Source: JBBRYW01 sp038237235 (GTDB taxonomy: Bacteria > Actinomycetota > Thermoleophilia > Gaiellales > Gaiellaceae). Taken from it: a stretch of DNA of 64,000 bases. The notes beneath the pieces were generated by a model. The model did not search any database, had not been told where the DNA came from, and worked only from the letters and a program-made list of their open reading frames with translations. A program made the translations under genes and the position numbers. Of this stretch, positions 50,581 to 57,960 are shown piece after piece (position 1 is the first letter of the stretch; the number at the start of each line of letters is the position of its first letter). The stretch lies in NCBI GenBank assembly GCA_038237235.1, contig JBBRYW010000002.1:17467-81466 (forward strand), in the 5' to 3' direction.

Positions 50581-51117
50581 CTATCGCTTTGCCAAGTTCT
50601 GGATACTTTCGACTGAACCAGGAACGACGCTGTCCTGGACGACGCCACCGACACCCACGACATACGCCTGCGGGGTCGCGAGGTTGGTGAACGCGGCGGA
50701 GACTGCTCCTTCTGCCTGGTAGAGAACCTCGATGGTGCTCGGCAGATTGATCGCACGGCCGATCGGCGAGTCTTCCATGACGATGTACAACGGAAGCCCA
50801 TCCGTTGAAGCGCCTTCGCGCTCGAGCTCGGCGGCGAGGTTCGCGCACGGCTCGCAGCCAGGCTCCATGAAGAGATACATCGCGGGGGAGCGAAGGAGGT
50901 CCGTCGACGAAACGGGCGTGCCGTCACGTCGACGCGCAACGAAGTTGCCGACCTTGTCACCCGGCGCCGCGCCGAGGTGCGTTGGGCGCGAAGCCAGCCG
51001 CGCCTCAACCCGCTCGAGCACAAGCGTCGCCCGGCGCAAGAAGCCGAGCTCAACCACGACCGATGTGAGAACAACCACCCAGAGAGCCGCGAACGCCCCG
51101 ATCCACGGACCGCTCAC
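50581..51117 (-). CDS. MauD-like membrane-anchored thioredoxin
   Basis: 178 residues. N-terminal membrane helix (IGAFAALWVVVLTSVVVELG), a helical linker, then a redoxin domain with active site MEPGCEPCANLAAELE (CxxC). Like MauD, the accessory protein thought to form or isomerise disulfides during maturation of methylamine dehydrogenase light chain. GTG 51117 overlaps the MauE-like stop (GTGA). 78 bp upstream of the 12-cysteine peptide. No methylamine dehydrogenase subunit is encoded here, so the folding client is presumably the peptide. Confidence 0.82.
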   Translation of the reverse strand: MSGPWIGAFAALWVVVLTSVVVELGFLRRATLVLERVEARLASRPTHLGAAPGDKVGNFVARRRDGTPVSSTDLLRSPAMYLFMEPGCEPCANLAAELEREGASTDGLPLYIVMEDSPIGRAINLPSTIEVLYQAEGAVSAAFTNLATPQAYVVGVGGVVQDSVVPGSVESIQNLAKR

Positions 51118-51683
51118 GAGGCTCGCCCGGGTGGCGCGGCGATCAGGTTTCGGAAGCGCATGGCTGCGCGGGTGAGGCTGATGACGGCAAGAGATGCCGT
51201 GGTAGCGATCACCAGTGCAAGCGAGTCAGCGCTCGACATACCGCCGTAGCCGCCGATCAGTGCGTGGTCGAGCGAGAGAGGATTGGCCGAAGCCCAGACG
51301 ACGACGAGCGCCGCAACTATCAGGACGAGATTCCGCGCGACCGTCAACCGAGTGATACGCCTCGGTCCGGCGGCGCCGAGGCAGCCGCAGTCGATCTCGC
51401 GCCCGCGTGCGAGGTTGAGAGCAACAGCCGCGGTGAAGACGAGGAGCACGACGGCGAGCGCTCCGGCGACTCCGCGTGTCGCAAGGCCAAAGGCCAGGGC
51501 AAGCCCGCAGACGAGTTCGAGCGGAGGCAGGAGGCGCGCAATCACGCTCGCGACCCGCGCTGAGACGAGATCATAGGCGCGCACGGTTTTCTCGAACTCG
51601 CGCCGCCGTCCCAGTTTGGACGCGGCGGCCGTCAGGAACACCGTCGCGAGGACAACGCGGCACACGAGTGAAATCACCGTCAC
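51114..51683 (-). CDS. MauE/DoxX-like membrane protein
   Basis: 189 residues with four or five helices: SLVCRVVLATVFLTAAASKL, LPPLELVCGLALAFGLATRG, GALAVVLLVFTAAVALNLA, VARNLVLIVAALVVVWASAN. LARGREIDCGCLGAAG carries the DCGCLG motif of the MauE subfamily. GTG 51683 is chosen because GGAGG lies 6 nt upstream; an ATG at 51743 would add 20 residues with no family match. It should hand reducing or oxidising equivalents across the membrane to MauD. First gene of the three-gene unit. Confidence 0.85.
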   Translation of the reverse strand: MTVISLVCRVVLATVFLTAAASKLGRRREFEKTVRAYDLVSARVASVIARLLPPLELVCGLALAFGLATRGVAGALAVVLLVFTAAVALNLARGREIDCGCLGAAGPRRITRLTVARNLVLIVAALVVVWASANPLSLDHALIGGYGGMSSADSLALVIATTASLAVISLTRAAMRFRNLIAAPPGRAS

Positions 51684-52254
51684 AGCCGACCTCCGGGGCG
51701 GCGCCGCGAACAGACGCGCCCCACGCCACGAGGCCGACGACAAGCCGCAGATCGCGCAGAGTCGTGCCCTGCCACGCTGCCTCCCTACTTTCGGAGCCGG
51801 AACTCCGCTGGATGATACGGGTTCGCCTGCATTGCGTCAACTCAGGCGGACTGCGTGGTCGCGCCGCGTTTGCAGCGGCGGCGCACCGAGCGGTCATTTA
51901 CGCTTCCGGAGCGGCCGACGACGCCTCTTGGAGCCGGAACTCCGGGGTTCGTTCGTCGGCCGCGTTTATTGCGAGCGCGTTTCTTCCGGCACGGTGGGGT
52001 TCGGTGTGCAGACGATCTGGGATATCACCCGGCAGCGCGCTCGGGAGGGATCTTCGAGCCGCATCACACGCTCTCAGCTCATCGAGGAACTACACGAGTG
52101 TTCGCCATGCAAGACGAGGCCGCGGCGCGGCGGCGGCGGACCAGCTCGACGCCGCAGAGCTCCGGCACAGCCCGCCGTCGGGCGAAGGTGGGCCAGATCA
52201 GGCCGTCGTAGGGCCGGCCAGATCAGCTCGTCGCGCCCACGAGGAGGGAAACCG
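51684..52254. other. Non-coding upstream region with two GGAGCCGGAACTCC boxes
   Basis: No gene is evident between the mauE-like start and 52255. The stretch contains two boxes, 51792-51807 (CGGAGCCGGAACTCCG) and 51930-51944 (GGAGCCGGAACTCCG), each with a 4-5 bp dyad around CCGGAA. The first lies about 110 bp upstream of the mauE-like start. Both could be regulator-binding sites for the unit; function is guessed from position. Confidence 0.5.
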
Positions 52255-53129
52255 TCAGAACGCCCGCCTCCGGCCCCTGCGTCTACACCGCGCCAGCAAG
52301 CGCCCTCGGCGAGTTGCGTTATGCCCTTGGCCGGCTGTGAGGCCGTCCTCGATAACCCCGTTTCCGTCGTGAGCTCTGCGTCGCTCACCTTCGGAGGCGA
52401 GGAAACGGTCGATTGCGTCGAGCGCGGCGTCGGCGGGTCCGTCGACATCGAGCCATTCGATCTCGACATCGTCGCTCTCCGCATGTTTCCCACGCGCGGG
52501 TGGAGCCGCGTCCTCCTCGCTGCGCCTTGCCAACGATTTCGAGGAAGGCAGCGGTAAGAAGTCCTCCGAGACGGTTTTGCGAGCGCCTCGGAAGTGAAGC
52601 AGGAGGTCGGACCGAGGTCGGCGCGCAGCGTCTCATGCGGCACGGACATCGCCTCGATACGAGCGTCCAAGTGGACCGGTCGCGAGACCAGGGATACCTC
52701 GAGCAAATCCGCTTGTGTGACGACGCTGACGCAGAGCTGGCCGGTGTAGAGGCGACCGCGGATGTGCGGGCGGCCGTGGCGAGTCTTCCCACAGACCAAG
52801 CAGTGACGCTCACGCGCGACGTAGGCGACACTCATGCCGACGCGGACATGCGCGAGCGCCACCGGGCAGCGCTGCTTGTACTCCCTGCCCTCGCGGTGCA
52901 GCTCCCAGCCCAACGTGCGGCGGACATACTCGCCGGGCGAGGTCGGTACCTGGTGCGCCTCCTCGAACTCGGGCAAGTCCTCGAGCCAGTCCATTGCGCG
53001 GCGGAGCGTCGCCAGAGCGTCGCGGCCGTGGCACTCCACGTCGCGGCGCGAGTGGCGGCGACGGAGCAGGAACTCGATCTCTCCGATCTCGCGGCGGCCC
53101 TCTGCGTAGGAGCGTGCGGCCGCGCTCAA
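52255..53129 (-). CDS. Hypothetical Cys/His-motif protein, possibly frameshifted
   Basis: From the TTG at 53129: YAEGRREIGEIEFLLRRRHS, MDWLEDLPEFEEAHQV, YKQRCPVALAHVRVGM, then ERHCLVCGKTRHGRPHIRGR, YTGQLCVSVVTQADLLEVSL. A CxxC plus C/H-spacing (CLVCG...PHIRG...C) suggests a zinc or nucleic-acid-binding module in mobile elements. After RADLGP (about 52600) the open frame becomes arginine-rich, while another frame continues DVEIEWLDVDGPADAALDAI to 52255, so a frameshift is likely. Extent is uncertain and no family was named. Confidence 0.4.
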
Positions 53130-53238
53130 GCCGGGCCGCCGCGAAGGCGTACCGCCCCGGTACCGCGGTCGATCGCCCCGCTCCGCCCTCGCTGCAATCC
53201 CGCCGCGCGGTCTTCGGCTCAGTAGGCCCAAGCGGCGC

Positions 53239-53736
53239 TCAAAGGTCAAGGCCAACCCCGCGGTCGAGCTCAACGACGCGGCGCATCGTCTCCAAGGTGA
53301 TCGCGTCGGCGGCGCCGTCGGCTTCGAGCATGCGGACGAGGTCGCCGGCGCTGGCCACCTCAGTGCGCAGGCCGTCGCCGAGGGATTCTCTCCGCGCTCG
53401 GTGGCGCAGGTCTTCGTAGCCTCGGGTGCCGGTGGGTCGCGCGACGATCTTGATCTCGCCGGCGTCGCTCTCCAACAGGACGACCGGCTCCCGATCTGAG
53501 TCGAGCTCGCGGACGTCGAGCGCCTTCCCATCCGGGCGGCGAGCGTTCAGGTTCTCGAGCGCCTCTCGGAGCTTCTCGAGGTTCTGCGGCCGCAGCGACG
53601 GGCTTAGGTCGAGGCCGCGGGTGACCTCGTCCGAGCCTTGGATCACCCGCGCGAGCGCTCCGATCACGACGAAGTAGACGCGGGCCTCCTGGAGCTCGCG
53701 TAGGACCGCGTACGGATCGAAACGGGTCGAGCTCAC
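53239..53736 (-). CDS. Nucleotidyltransferase-like protein (AbiEii/MNT-like)
   Basis: 165 residues. FVVIGALARVIQGSDEVTRG then LDLSPS resembles the minimal nucleotidyltransferase start (GG-x-A...T-x-DLD), with GG replaced by GA. KIVARPTGTRGYEDL and LVRMLEADGAADAITLETMR follow. Such proteins are toxins or antitoxins next to HTH regulators. ATG 53736 overlaps the stop of the XRE gene by 4 bp (ATGA). Replacement of the second Gly and the weak acidic pair leave catalytic activity uncertain. Confidence 0.65.
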   Translation of the reverse strand: MSSTRFDPYAVLRELQEARVYFVVIGALARVIQGSDEVTRGLDLSPSLRPQNLEKLREALENLNARRPDGKALDVRELDSDREPVVLLESDAGEIKIVARPTGTRGYEDLRHRARRESLGDGLRTEVASAGDLVRMLEADGAADAITLETMRRVVELDRGVGLDL

Positions 53737-54026
53737 TGTCCCTCGATCCGGTCGACCATCGCGCGAAGCCGCTCCTGAGGCGTCAGCCGACTCACCTCCT
53801 GAATCCGGGCGTCGCGTTCGAGGTCACGCTCGAACGGGACCAGTGCGAGCGAGAGGTCGAAGCCGCACGCCTGAAGGACGCGGCGCAGCGTCGAAAAGCC
53901 CGGCTCGACAGAGTCCGTCTCCCAGCGGGCGATCGAACTCCGCGGCACGCCAAGCTTCTCTGCGAGCTGTTCCTGCGAGAGCTCGGCGCGCAGCCTAGCC
54001 GAGCGCATGAGATCGCCGGTCGTCAT
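53733..54026 (-). CDS. XRE-family HTH regulator, antitoxin-like
   Basis: 97 residues. HTH: DLMRSARLRAELSQEQLAEK then LGVPRSSIARWETDSVEPGF, a classic XRE five-helix fold. The C terminus (RLTPQERLRAMVDRIEGQ) is a short helical tail. With the nucleotidyltransferase-like gene translationally coupled downstream, the pair looks like a type II or type IV toxin-antitoxin module. Divergent from the excisionase gene, 77 bp between starts, so it may also influence excision. Confidence 0.8.
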   Translation of the reverse strand: MTTGDLMRSARLRAELSQEQLAEKLGVPRSSIARWETDSVEPGFSTLRRVLQACGFDLSLALVPFERDLERDARIQEVSRLTPQERLRAMVDRIEGQ

Positions 54027-54103
54027 CGACCGGCGAGGACCCGCCGCTTGGGACGCATCTTTAGTACGTGTCGCACTTCTGCTATCATAGCCGCTCGAGG
54101 CGA

Positions 54104-54310
54104 ATGACGACCTTGCCGACCTTTCTCACCGCCGATGAGCTCGCAGCGATCCTGCGCTGCCAGCCCGAGAAGGTCTACCGACTCGCCGCTCACGGAGAGC
54201 TTCCCTCCTACAAAGTTCAGGGTCGGCGACTGTTCGACCACGACGAAGTCGCGCGGTGGCTCGAGGGGCGTCGCGCCGGCGTGCGCTTCGGGGCCCGCGG
54301 AGCTGCCTGA
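54104..54310 (+). CDS. Excisionase/MerR-type HTH protein
   Basis: 68 residues: FLTADELAAILRCQPEKVYR, LAAHGELPSYKVQGRRLFDH, DEVARWLEGR. This is the HTH_17 DNA-binding fold used by excisionases (Xis), which bend attachment DNA to favour excision. ATG 54104 is chosen since the HTH starts 10 residues later. It lies 10 bp before the integrase start, same direction, as is usual for xis-int pairs in tRNA-integrating elements. Confidence 0.85.
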   Translation: MTTLPTFLTADELAAILRCQPEKVYRLAAHGELPSYKVQGRRLFDHDEVARWLEGRRAGVRFGARGAA

Positions 54311-54320
54311 GGGGAAGGCT

Positions 54321-55433
54321 ATGGCGTCGATCCGCTCCTATCGGACCGCAGGTGGTGACCGCCGCTACTCCGTCCGCTACCGCGACCAGGCCGGGAGTAA
54401 CCGCTCCCAGACGTTCTCGCTCCACAAGGACGCGCAGGCGTTCAAGCTCGATGTCGAGCGCCGCCATCAGGCCGGCCTCCTCTACCAGGCGCCGCCCGAA
54501 CGCTTCGAGGATGTCGCGCAGGCGTGGCTCGAGCGGTTCGTGATCGGCGCTGCCGGCCGTGTTCGCCCCCGCCCGAAGACGATCCGCGTCGCCGAGGACT
54601 GTCTGCGCTACCTCTCGCCGCTCAACGACCTCGCGATCGAGCGCATTCGCCGGCCGGTGGTCGAAGATCTCCTCGCGAGCATCGCGACCCATGCGCCGCG
54701 CCGCGCGGAGATGACGCTCACGCTGCTCAAGCGGATCCTCAAGGCAAGCGAGGAGCGCGGCCAGCAGGTCGACCGGACTGTGTACGGGACGCGCATCGCA
54801 CGGGCGGAGGAGCGCGAGCCGCGCTTCCTCACCTGGGACGAGGTGCTCGAGCTCCAGTCCTGGATGCCGGAGTACGTCTCTCGGATCGTCCCACTCGCCG
54901 TCCTGACGATGCTGCGCCGCGGCGAGATCCTCGGCCTTCGAGACGTCGACGTCGACCTCTCGAGCGGCTCGATCTCCGCTTTCTCGCAGCGCCAGGATGG
55001 CAAGCGCGTCCAGATGAAGACGCGCGCGGGACGGCGAACAGTCGACGTCGGACCGGTCGCCGTCAACCTCCTGCGCGAGCAGCTACTCGCCCGGACGCCG
55101 ACCGCCGAGGGCTACCTCTTCCCCGCTCCCGCGGGCGCGGCCTTCGACGGCGACAACTTCATGTCGCGCGTCTTCAAGCCGGCCGCCCGCCACGCCGGTA
55201 TGCCCGAGCTCACCTTTCACGACCTCCGCCACACGGGCGCCTCGCTGATGATCGCCGCGAGCTGTCACGTCAAGGTGATCGCGGAGCGGATGGGTCACTC
55301 GGACGGTGGGACGCTTGTCCTCAGACGGTATGGACACCTCTACAAGGGCGCAGGCCGACAGGCGGCGATTGCGCTGGAATCGCAGGTTTTCGCCGGAATT
55401 GAAAAATTCCGCCGTACCACCCACGTACCATGA
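54321..55433 (+). CDS. int: Tyrosine integrase of the element
   Basis: 370 residues. N-terminal AP2-like arm-binding part (ASIRSYRTAGGDRRYSVRYR), SAM-like core-binding domain (about 60-155), and catalytic domain: Arg199/200 in LTMLRRGEILGLRD, a Lys-bearing hairpin, HDLRHTGASL (His300, Arg303), GHSDGG (His326), and catalytic Tyr337 in RRYGHLY. All of the conserved residues are present. The stop lies 60 bp from the tRNA-Gly, the normal layout for integrases that target tRNA 3' ends. GGGGAAGG before the ATG. Confidence 0.96.
   Translation: MASIRSYRTAGGDRRYSVRYRDQAGSNRSQTFSLHKDAQAFKLDVERRHQAGLLYQAPPERFEDVAQAWLERFVIGAAGRVRPRPKTIRVAEDCLRYLSPLNDLAIERIRRPVVEDLLASIATHAPRRAEMTLTLLKRILKASEERGQQVDRTVYGTRIARAEEREPRFLTWDEVLELQSWMPEYVSRIVPLAVLTMLRRGEILGLRDVDVDLSSGSISAFSQRQDGKRVQMKTRAGRRTVDVGPVAVNLLREQLLARTPTAEGYLFPAPAGAAFDGDNFMSRVFKPAARHAGMPELTFHDLRHTGASLMIAASCHVKVIAERMGHSDGGTLVLRRYGHLYKGAGRQAAIALESQVFAGIEKFRRTTHVP
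55412..55433 (+). repeat. GTACCA tandem pair, right arm of the element
   Basis: GTACCACCCAC-GTACCATGAAC: two GTACCA units 11 bp apart, overlapping the last codons of int and about 60 bp left of att core 3. Matches the left pair at 37239-37260. On the excised circle the two pairs would lie on either side of the core. Confidence 0.6.
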
Positions 55434-55494
55434 ACTGCGACTCTGGTAACAGTCTAGAAAACACGAAACCGCCCAGTTGCGGCGATTTCATCAG

Positions 55495-55568
55495 AGCGGA
55501 TGAAGGGACTCGAACCCTCGACCTTCTGCATGGCAAGCAGACGCTCTAGCCAACTGAGCTACATCCGC
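55495..55568 (-). tRNA. tRNA-Gly (GCC), integration target
   Basis: 74 nt. Acceptor GCGGATG pairs with CATCCGC, discriminator U. Anticodon arm TCTGC-TTGCCAT-GCAGA gives GCC. T-arm GAGGG-TTCGAGT-CCCTT. No encoded CCA. Its 3' 42 nt plus 2 flanking bases form the 44-bp attachment core 55493-55536 repeated at 37073 and 11221. Intact because the integrase restores the 3' part on integration. Confidence 0.98.
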
Positions 55569-55726
55569 CGGGCGCGGCCAGTATAGCCGGCGCGCGACGC
55601 AAATCGAGGCACAGTCCGCGCGGCCTGTGCGCCTGGCGGTGCAGCTTGGTTACGCGCTCTGCTCGGCCAGGCAGTACTCGACGAGCGCCCCGAGTGCCCT
55701 TGCCGCGCATCCAACGCCACCCGCGC

Positions 55727-55852
55727 TCAACCTAGCTTCTGGCTGGCCCTGCCGCCCGGGCTCTCTAGCGTGCCGATCACCTCGCTCCCCGACCGCAGCT
55801 CGAGGCGACGGCGATCGACTTTGGCGAGCTCGAGGGTCTCACCCACGCGCAC
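55727..55852 (-). CDS. Possible small protein downstream of RNase H
   Basis: 41 codons from a GTG at 55852, 10 bp after the RNase H stop. It reads RVGETLELAKVDRRRLELRS, GSEVIGTLESPGGRASQK. Composition is balanced and coupled to the upstream gene by distance, but no family is known. The rest of 55569-55726 shows no gene. Confidence 0.3.
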   Translation of the reverse strand: MRVGETLELAKVDRRRLELRSGSEVIGTLESPGGRASQKLG

Positions 55853-55861
55853 CAGCTCAAC

Positions 55862-56275
55862 CTACCGCCGCGGCGAGCTCGCCGCGTCCAGAGCCTCGTT
55901 GACGAGCCGGTCGGCGAGCTCGTTGTGCTCGCGGCGAACCGCCCGGTAGGTCACGCGGCCGATCTGCCGCGCGACCGCGGCTGCTGCGAGCGAGAGAGCG
56001 CGAAGCGCTTCGTTTCTCACCCGGTATTCGCCTCGCATCTGCTTCACGATCAGCTCCGAGTCGGAGACGACCTCGAGCTCCGTGACGCCGAGCTCGCGTG
56101 CCCGCTCGAGTCCGGCCACGAGCCCGCGGTACTCGGCGACGTTGTTCGTGGCCGTACCGATCGCCTCACCCTGCGCCGCCAGGACGTGGCCGTCGTCGGC
56201 TTCGAGTACGAAGGCGAACGCGGCCGGCCCTGGGTTGCCGCGCGCGCCGCCGTCGGTGGAGAGACGCGCCCTCAC
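55862..56275 (-). CDS. Ribonuclease HI
   Basis: 137 residues. Degrades RNA in RNA-DNA hybrids during replication and repair. DEDD metal-binding residues: Asp in STDGGARGNPG, Glu in NNVAEYRGLVAGLE, Asp in VVSDSELIVKQMRGEYR and Asp in EHNELADRLVNEALD. The protein is the compact RNase H type without an N-terminal domain. Overlaps the NIF3-like gene by 4 bp at its start (56272-56275). Chromosomal, next to the tRNA-Gly. Confidence 0.93.
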   Translation of the reverse strand: MRARLSTDGGARGNPGPAAFAFVLEADDGHVLAAQGEAIGTATNNVAEYRGLVAGLERARELGVTELEVVSDSELIVKQMRGEYRVRNEALRALSLAAAAVARQIGRVTYRAVRREHNELADRLVNEALDAASSPRR

Positions 56276-56592
56276 TCCACCGGCTCGGCCAGCACGTAGA
56301 GGTCGAACGCAGGCTCCTCGTACGGATGCGCTCCGCGGAGGGCGCCCACGATCTCCGCTTCGCGCTCGACCGGGTAGACGGTCTCGAGCCGCAGCTCGGG
56401 AACGCGCTCCTCGCGGCCGGCCATGCCAACAGCCGGCGACGCGCCTTCACCGCCGAGGAAGGTGCCCGTCCCCTTGGCATACCAGGAGCAGCGCTCGTAC
56501 CCGCCGATCCGGCCGGCACCTGCCGCGAAGAGCGCCGAGCGGACGCCCTCGAGTGCGCCCGCCGGCACGAAGACGACGAGCTTTCGGTTCAC
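56272..56592 (-). CDS. NIF3/YqfO-type domain protein (standalone)
   Basis: 106 residues: KLVVFVPAGALEGVRSALFA, AAGAGRIGGYERCSWYAKGT, GTFLGGEGASPAVG, ERVPELRLETVYPVEREAEI, ALRGAHPYEEPAFDLY. This is the CutA/YqfO-like insert domain of NIF3 family proteins, here standing alone. Function unknown; widely conserved. It overlaps RNase H by 4 bp (GTGA-type), so the two are cotranscribed. It is convergent with nothing; the following gene is divergent. Confidence 0.85.
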   Translation of the reverse strand: MNRKLVVFVPAGALEGVRSALFAAGAGRIGGYERCSWYAKGTGTFLGGEGASPAVGMAGREERVPELRLETVYPVEREAEIVGALRGAHPYEEPAFDLYVLAEPVE

Positions 56593-56627
56593 GTTTTGGC
56601 ACCACTCCGCGCGGGAATCGGATCACC

Positions 56628-57005
56628 GTGCCGAAGCTCGAGGTCCAGCCAAGGAAAACGCCCGAGGAGCGGGACGACGCGCTTGTCTCGGTCGAGGTCG
56701 ATGAGGCTCTCGCGGGCAACGCCGAGATCGTCGAGGACTGGGTCGCGCCACGCCAGAACTGGGAGTTTGTGCTGCGTGAAGGTCACGACTTCGGCCGGGA
56801 GAACAACGTCGAGGGCCGCATCCTCTTCGCGGCAGGCGAGCAGACGTCCTCGTTCTCTTTCCGGCTCGACCAGCTGGACGCCGCGCTCGACACGGGCGAC
56901 CAGCTGCTGCTGCGCTTCGAGGAGCGCGACGGCATCGCCAAGGTCGCCTACCTGAGCGAGAACGGGCTGGACGTCGAGCTGTTCCACATCCTCACCTTTA
57001 CATAA
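56628..57005 (+). CDS. Hypothetical protein
   Basis: 125 residues from the GTG at 56628: VPKLEVQPRKTPEERDDALV, DEALAGNAEIVEDWVAPRQN, WEFVLREGHDFGRENNVEGR, QTSSFSFRLDQLDAALDTGD, LSENGLDVELFHILTF. Acidic, soluble, no cysteines; a mixed alpha/beta fold is likely. No family recognised. Divergent from the NIF3-like gene with about 35 bp between starts. Confidence 0.6.
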   Translation: MPKLEVQPRKTPEERDDALVSVEVDEALAGNAEIVEDWVAPRQNWEFVLREGHDFGRENNVEGRILFAAGEQTSSFSFRLDQLDAALDTGDQLLLRFEERDGIAKVAYLSENGLDVELFHILTFT

Positions 57006-57026
57006 GCAAGCGTTTGGAAGCGGCGG

Positions 57027-57959
57027 TCACCGGCCACGCTCTCGTGACTCGCGCCACACGACAAACGCGACCGCCGCCACGATCACGACTGTCGCAAGGA
57101 GAACCGTAAGGGTCAGCTCCTCCGAGAGGATCGCCCAACCGAGGACGACGGCGACGAGTGGATTGACGTAGGCGTAGGTCGCGACGGTGGAGAGCGGCGC
57201 ATTCTGCAGCAACCAGACGTAGGCGGTGAAAGCGAGCAGGGAGCCGATGAAGATCAGGTAGGCGAGCGCGAGGAGCGAGCGGCTGGAGAAGCTGGAGACG
57301 TGGAACCTCGACCCCTCTCCGGCCGCGAGCCCCGAGGCGAGCATGATCGCGCCTGCAGTGATCATCTGGGCCGCTGTCGACACGAACGGATCGGCGGGCA
57401 GGCGAACCCGGGTCGACGCGAACGAGCCCGACGCCCAGAGCGAGGCCGCGATGACGAGCAAGAGCAAGCCCCAGAGCGGCGCAGAGCCTGGCCGGTCTCC
57501 AGGCAGGACGAGGATCGCCACCCCGCAGAACCCGACCGCGACGCCGCCGAGGGTCGCGCCTCCGATCCGCTCTCGCGCCGCAAGCCGCAGCAGGATGACC
57601 CAGAGCGGGATCGACGCGAAGATGAGTGCGGCGAGACCCGACGGAACGTCCTGCTCGGCCACCGACACGAGGCCGTTGCCCCCGAGCAGTAGGAGCGTCC
57701 CGACGACGGCCGCGCCCAGCAGCTCGCCACCGGAGATCGGAAGCAGGACCCGCCGGCGACGGAGAGCGAGCAGCACGTAGAAGATCGCGCCCGCCAGGAA
57801 GAAACGGGCGCCGGCGCCGAGAAGCGGGGGCATCGTCTCGACCATGATGCGAATCGCCAGGTAGGTCGAGCCCCAGACGAGGTAGACCGTCCACAGGGCG
57901 AGCCAGAAGAGTCCGGAGCGGGCGTGAGCCGCCGGGCGTGGAAGCGCGACGACCCGCAC
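57027..57959 (-). CDS. EamA/DMT-family permease (RhaT-like)
   Basis: 310 residues with ten helices in two EamA repeats. First repeat: LFWLALWTVYLVWGSTYLAI, MPPLLGAGARFFLAGAIFYV, GTLLLLGGNGLVSVAEQDVP. Second: SLWASGSFASTRV, QMITAGAIMLASGLAAGEGS, ALAYLIFIGSLLAFTAYVWL, STVATYAYVNPLVAVVLGWA. Family members export amino acids or metabolites. GTG 57959 directly follows the stop of the MBL gene (TAAGGTG), so it is the last gene of the ALDH-GST-MBL-EamA unit. Confidence 0.9.
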   Translation of the reverse strand: MRVVALPRPAAHARSGLFWLALWTVYLVWGSTYLAIRIMVETMPPLLGAGARFFLAGAIFYVLLALRRRRVLLPISGGELLGAAVVGTLLLLGGNGLVSVAEQDVPSGLAALIFASIPLWVILLRLAARERIGGATLGGVAVGFCGVAILVLPGDRPGSAPLWGLLLLVIAASLWASGSFASTRVRLPADPFVSTAAQMITAGAIMLASGLAAGEGSRFHVSSFSSRSLLALAYLIFIGSLLAFTAYVWLLQNAPLSTVATYAYVNPLVAVVLGWAILSEELTLTVLLATVVIVAAVAFVVWRESRERGR

Positions 57960-57960
57960 C

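Larger units (their letters stand above)
37073..55536. mobile_element. Integrative mobilizable element at tRNA-Gly
   Basis: About 18.5 kb between identical 44-bp copies of the tRNA-Gly 3' end. Encodes a tyrosine integrase next to the tRNA, an HTH excisionase, and a MobF relaxase, but no T4SS, coupling ATPase or replication gene, so it would need a helper conjugation system. Cargo: ubiquitin-like operon, ABC/FtsX parts, 12-Cys peptide operon, XRE-NTase pair. Genes here look intact, unlike those of the left island, suggesting more recent arrival. Confidence 0.8.
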
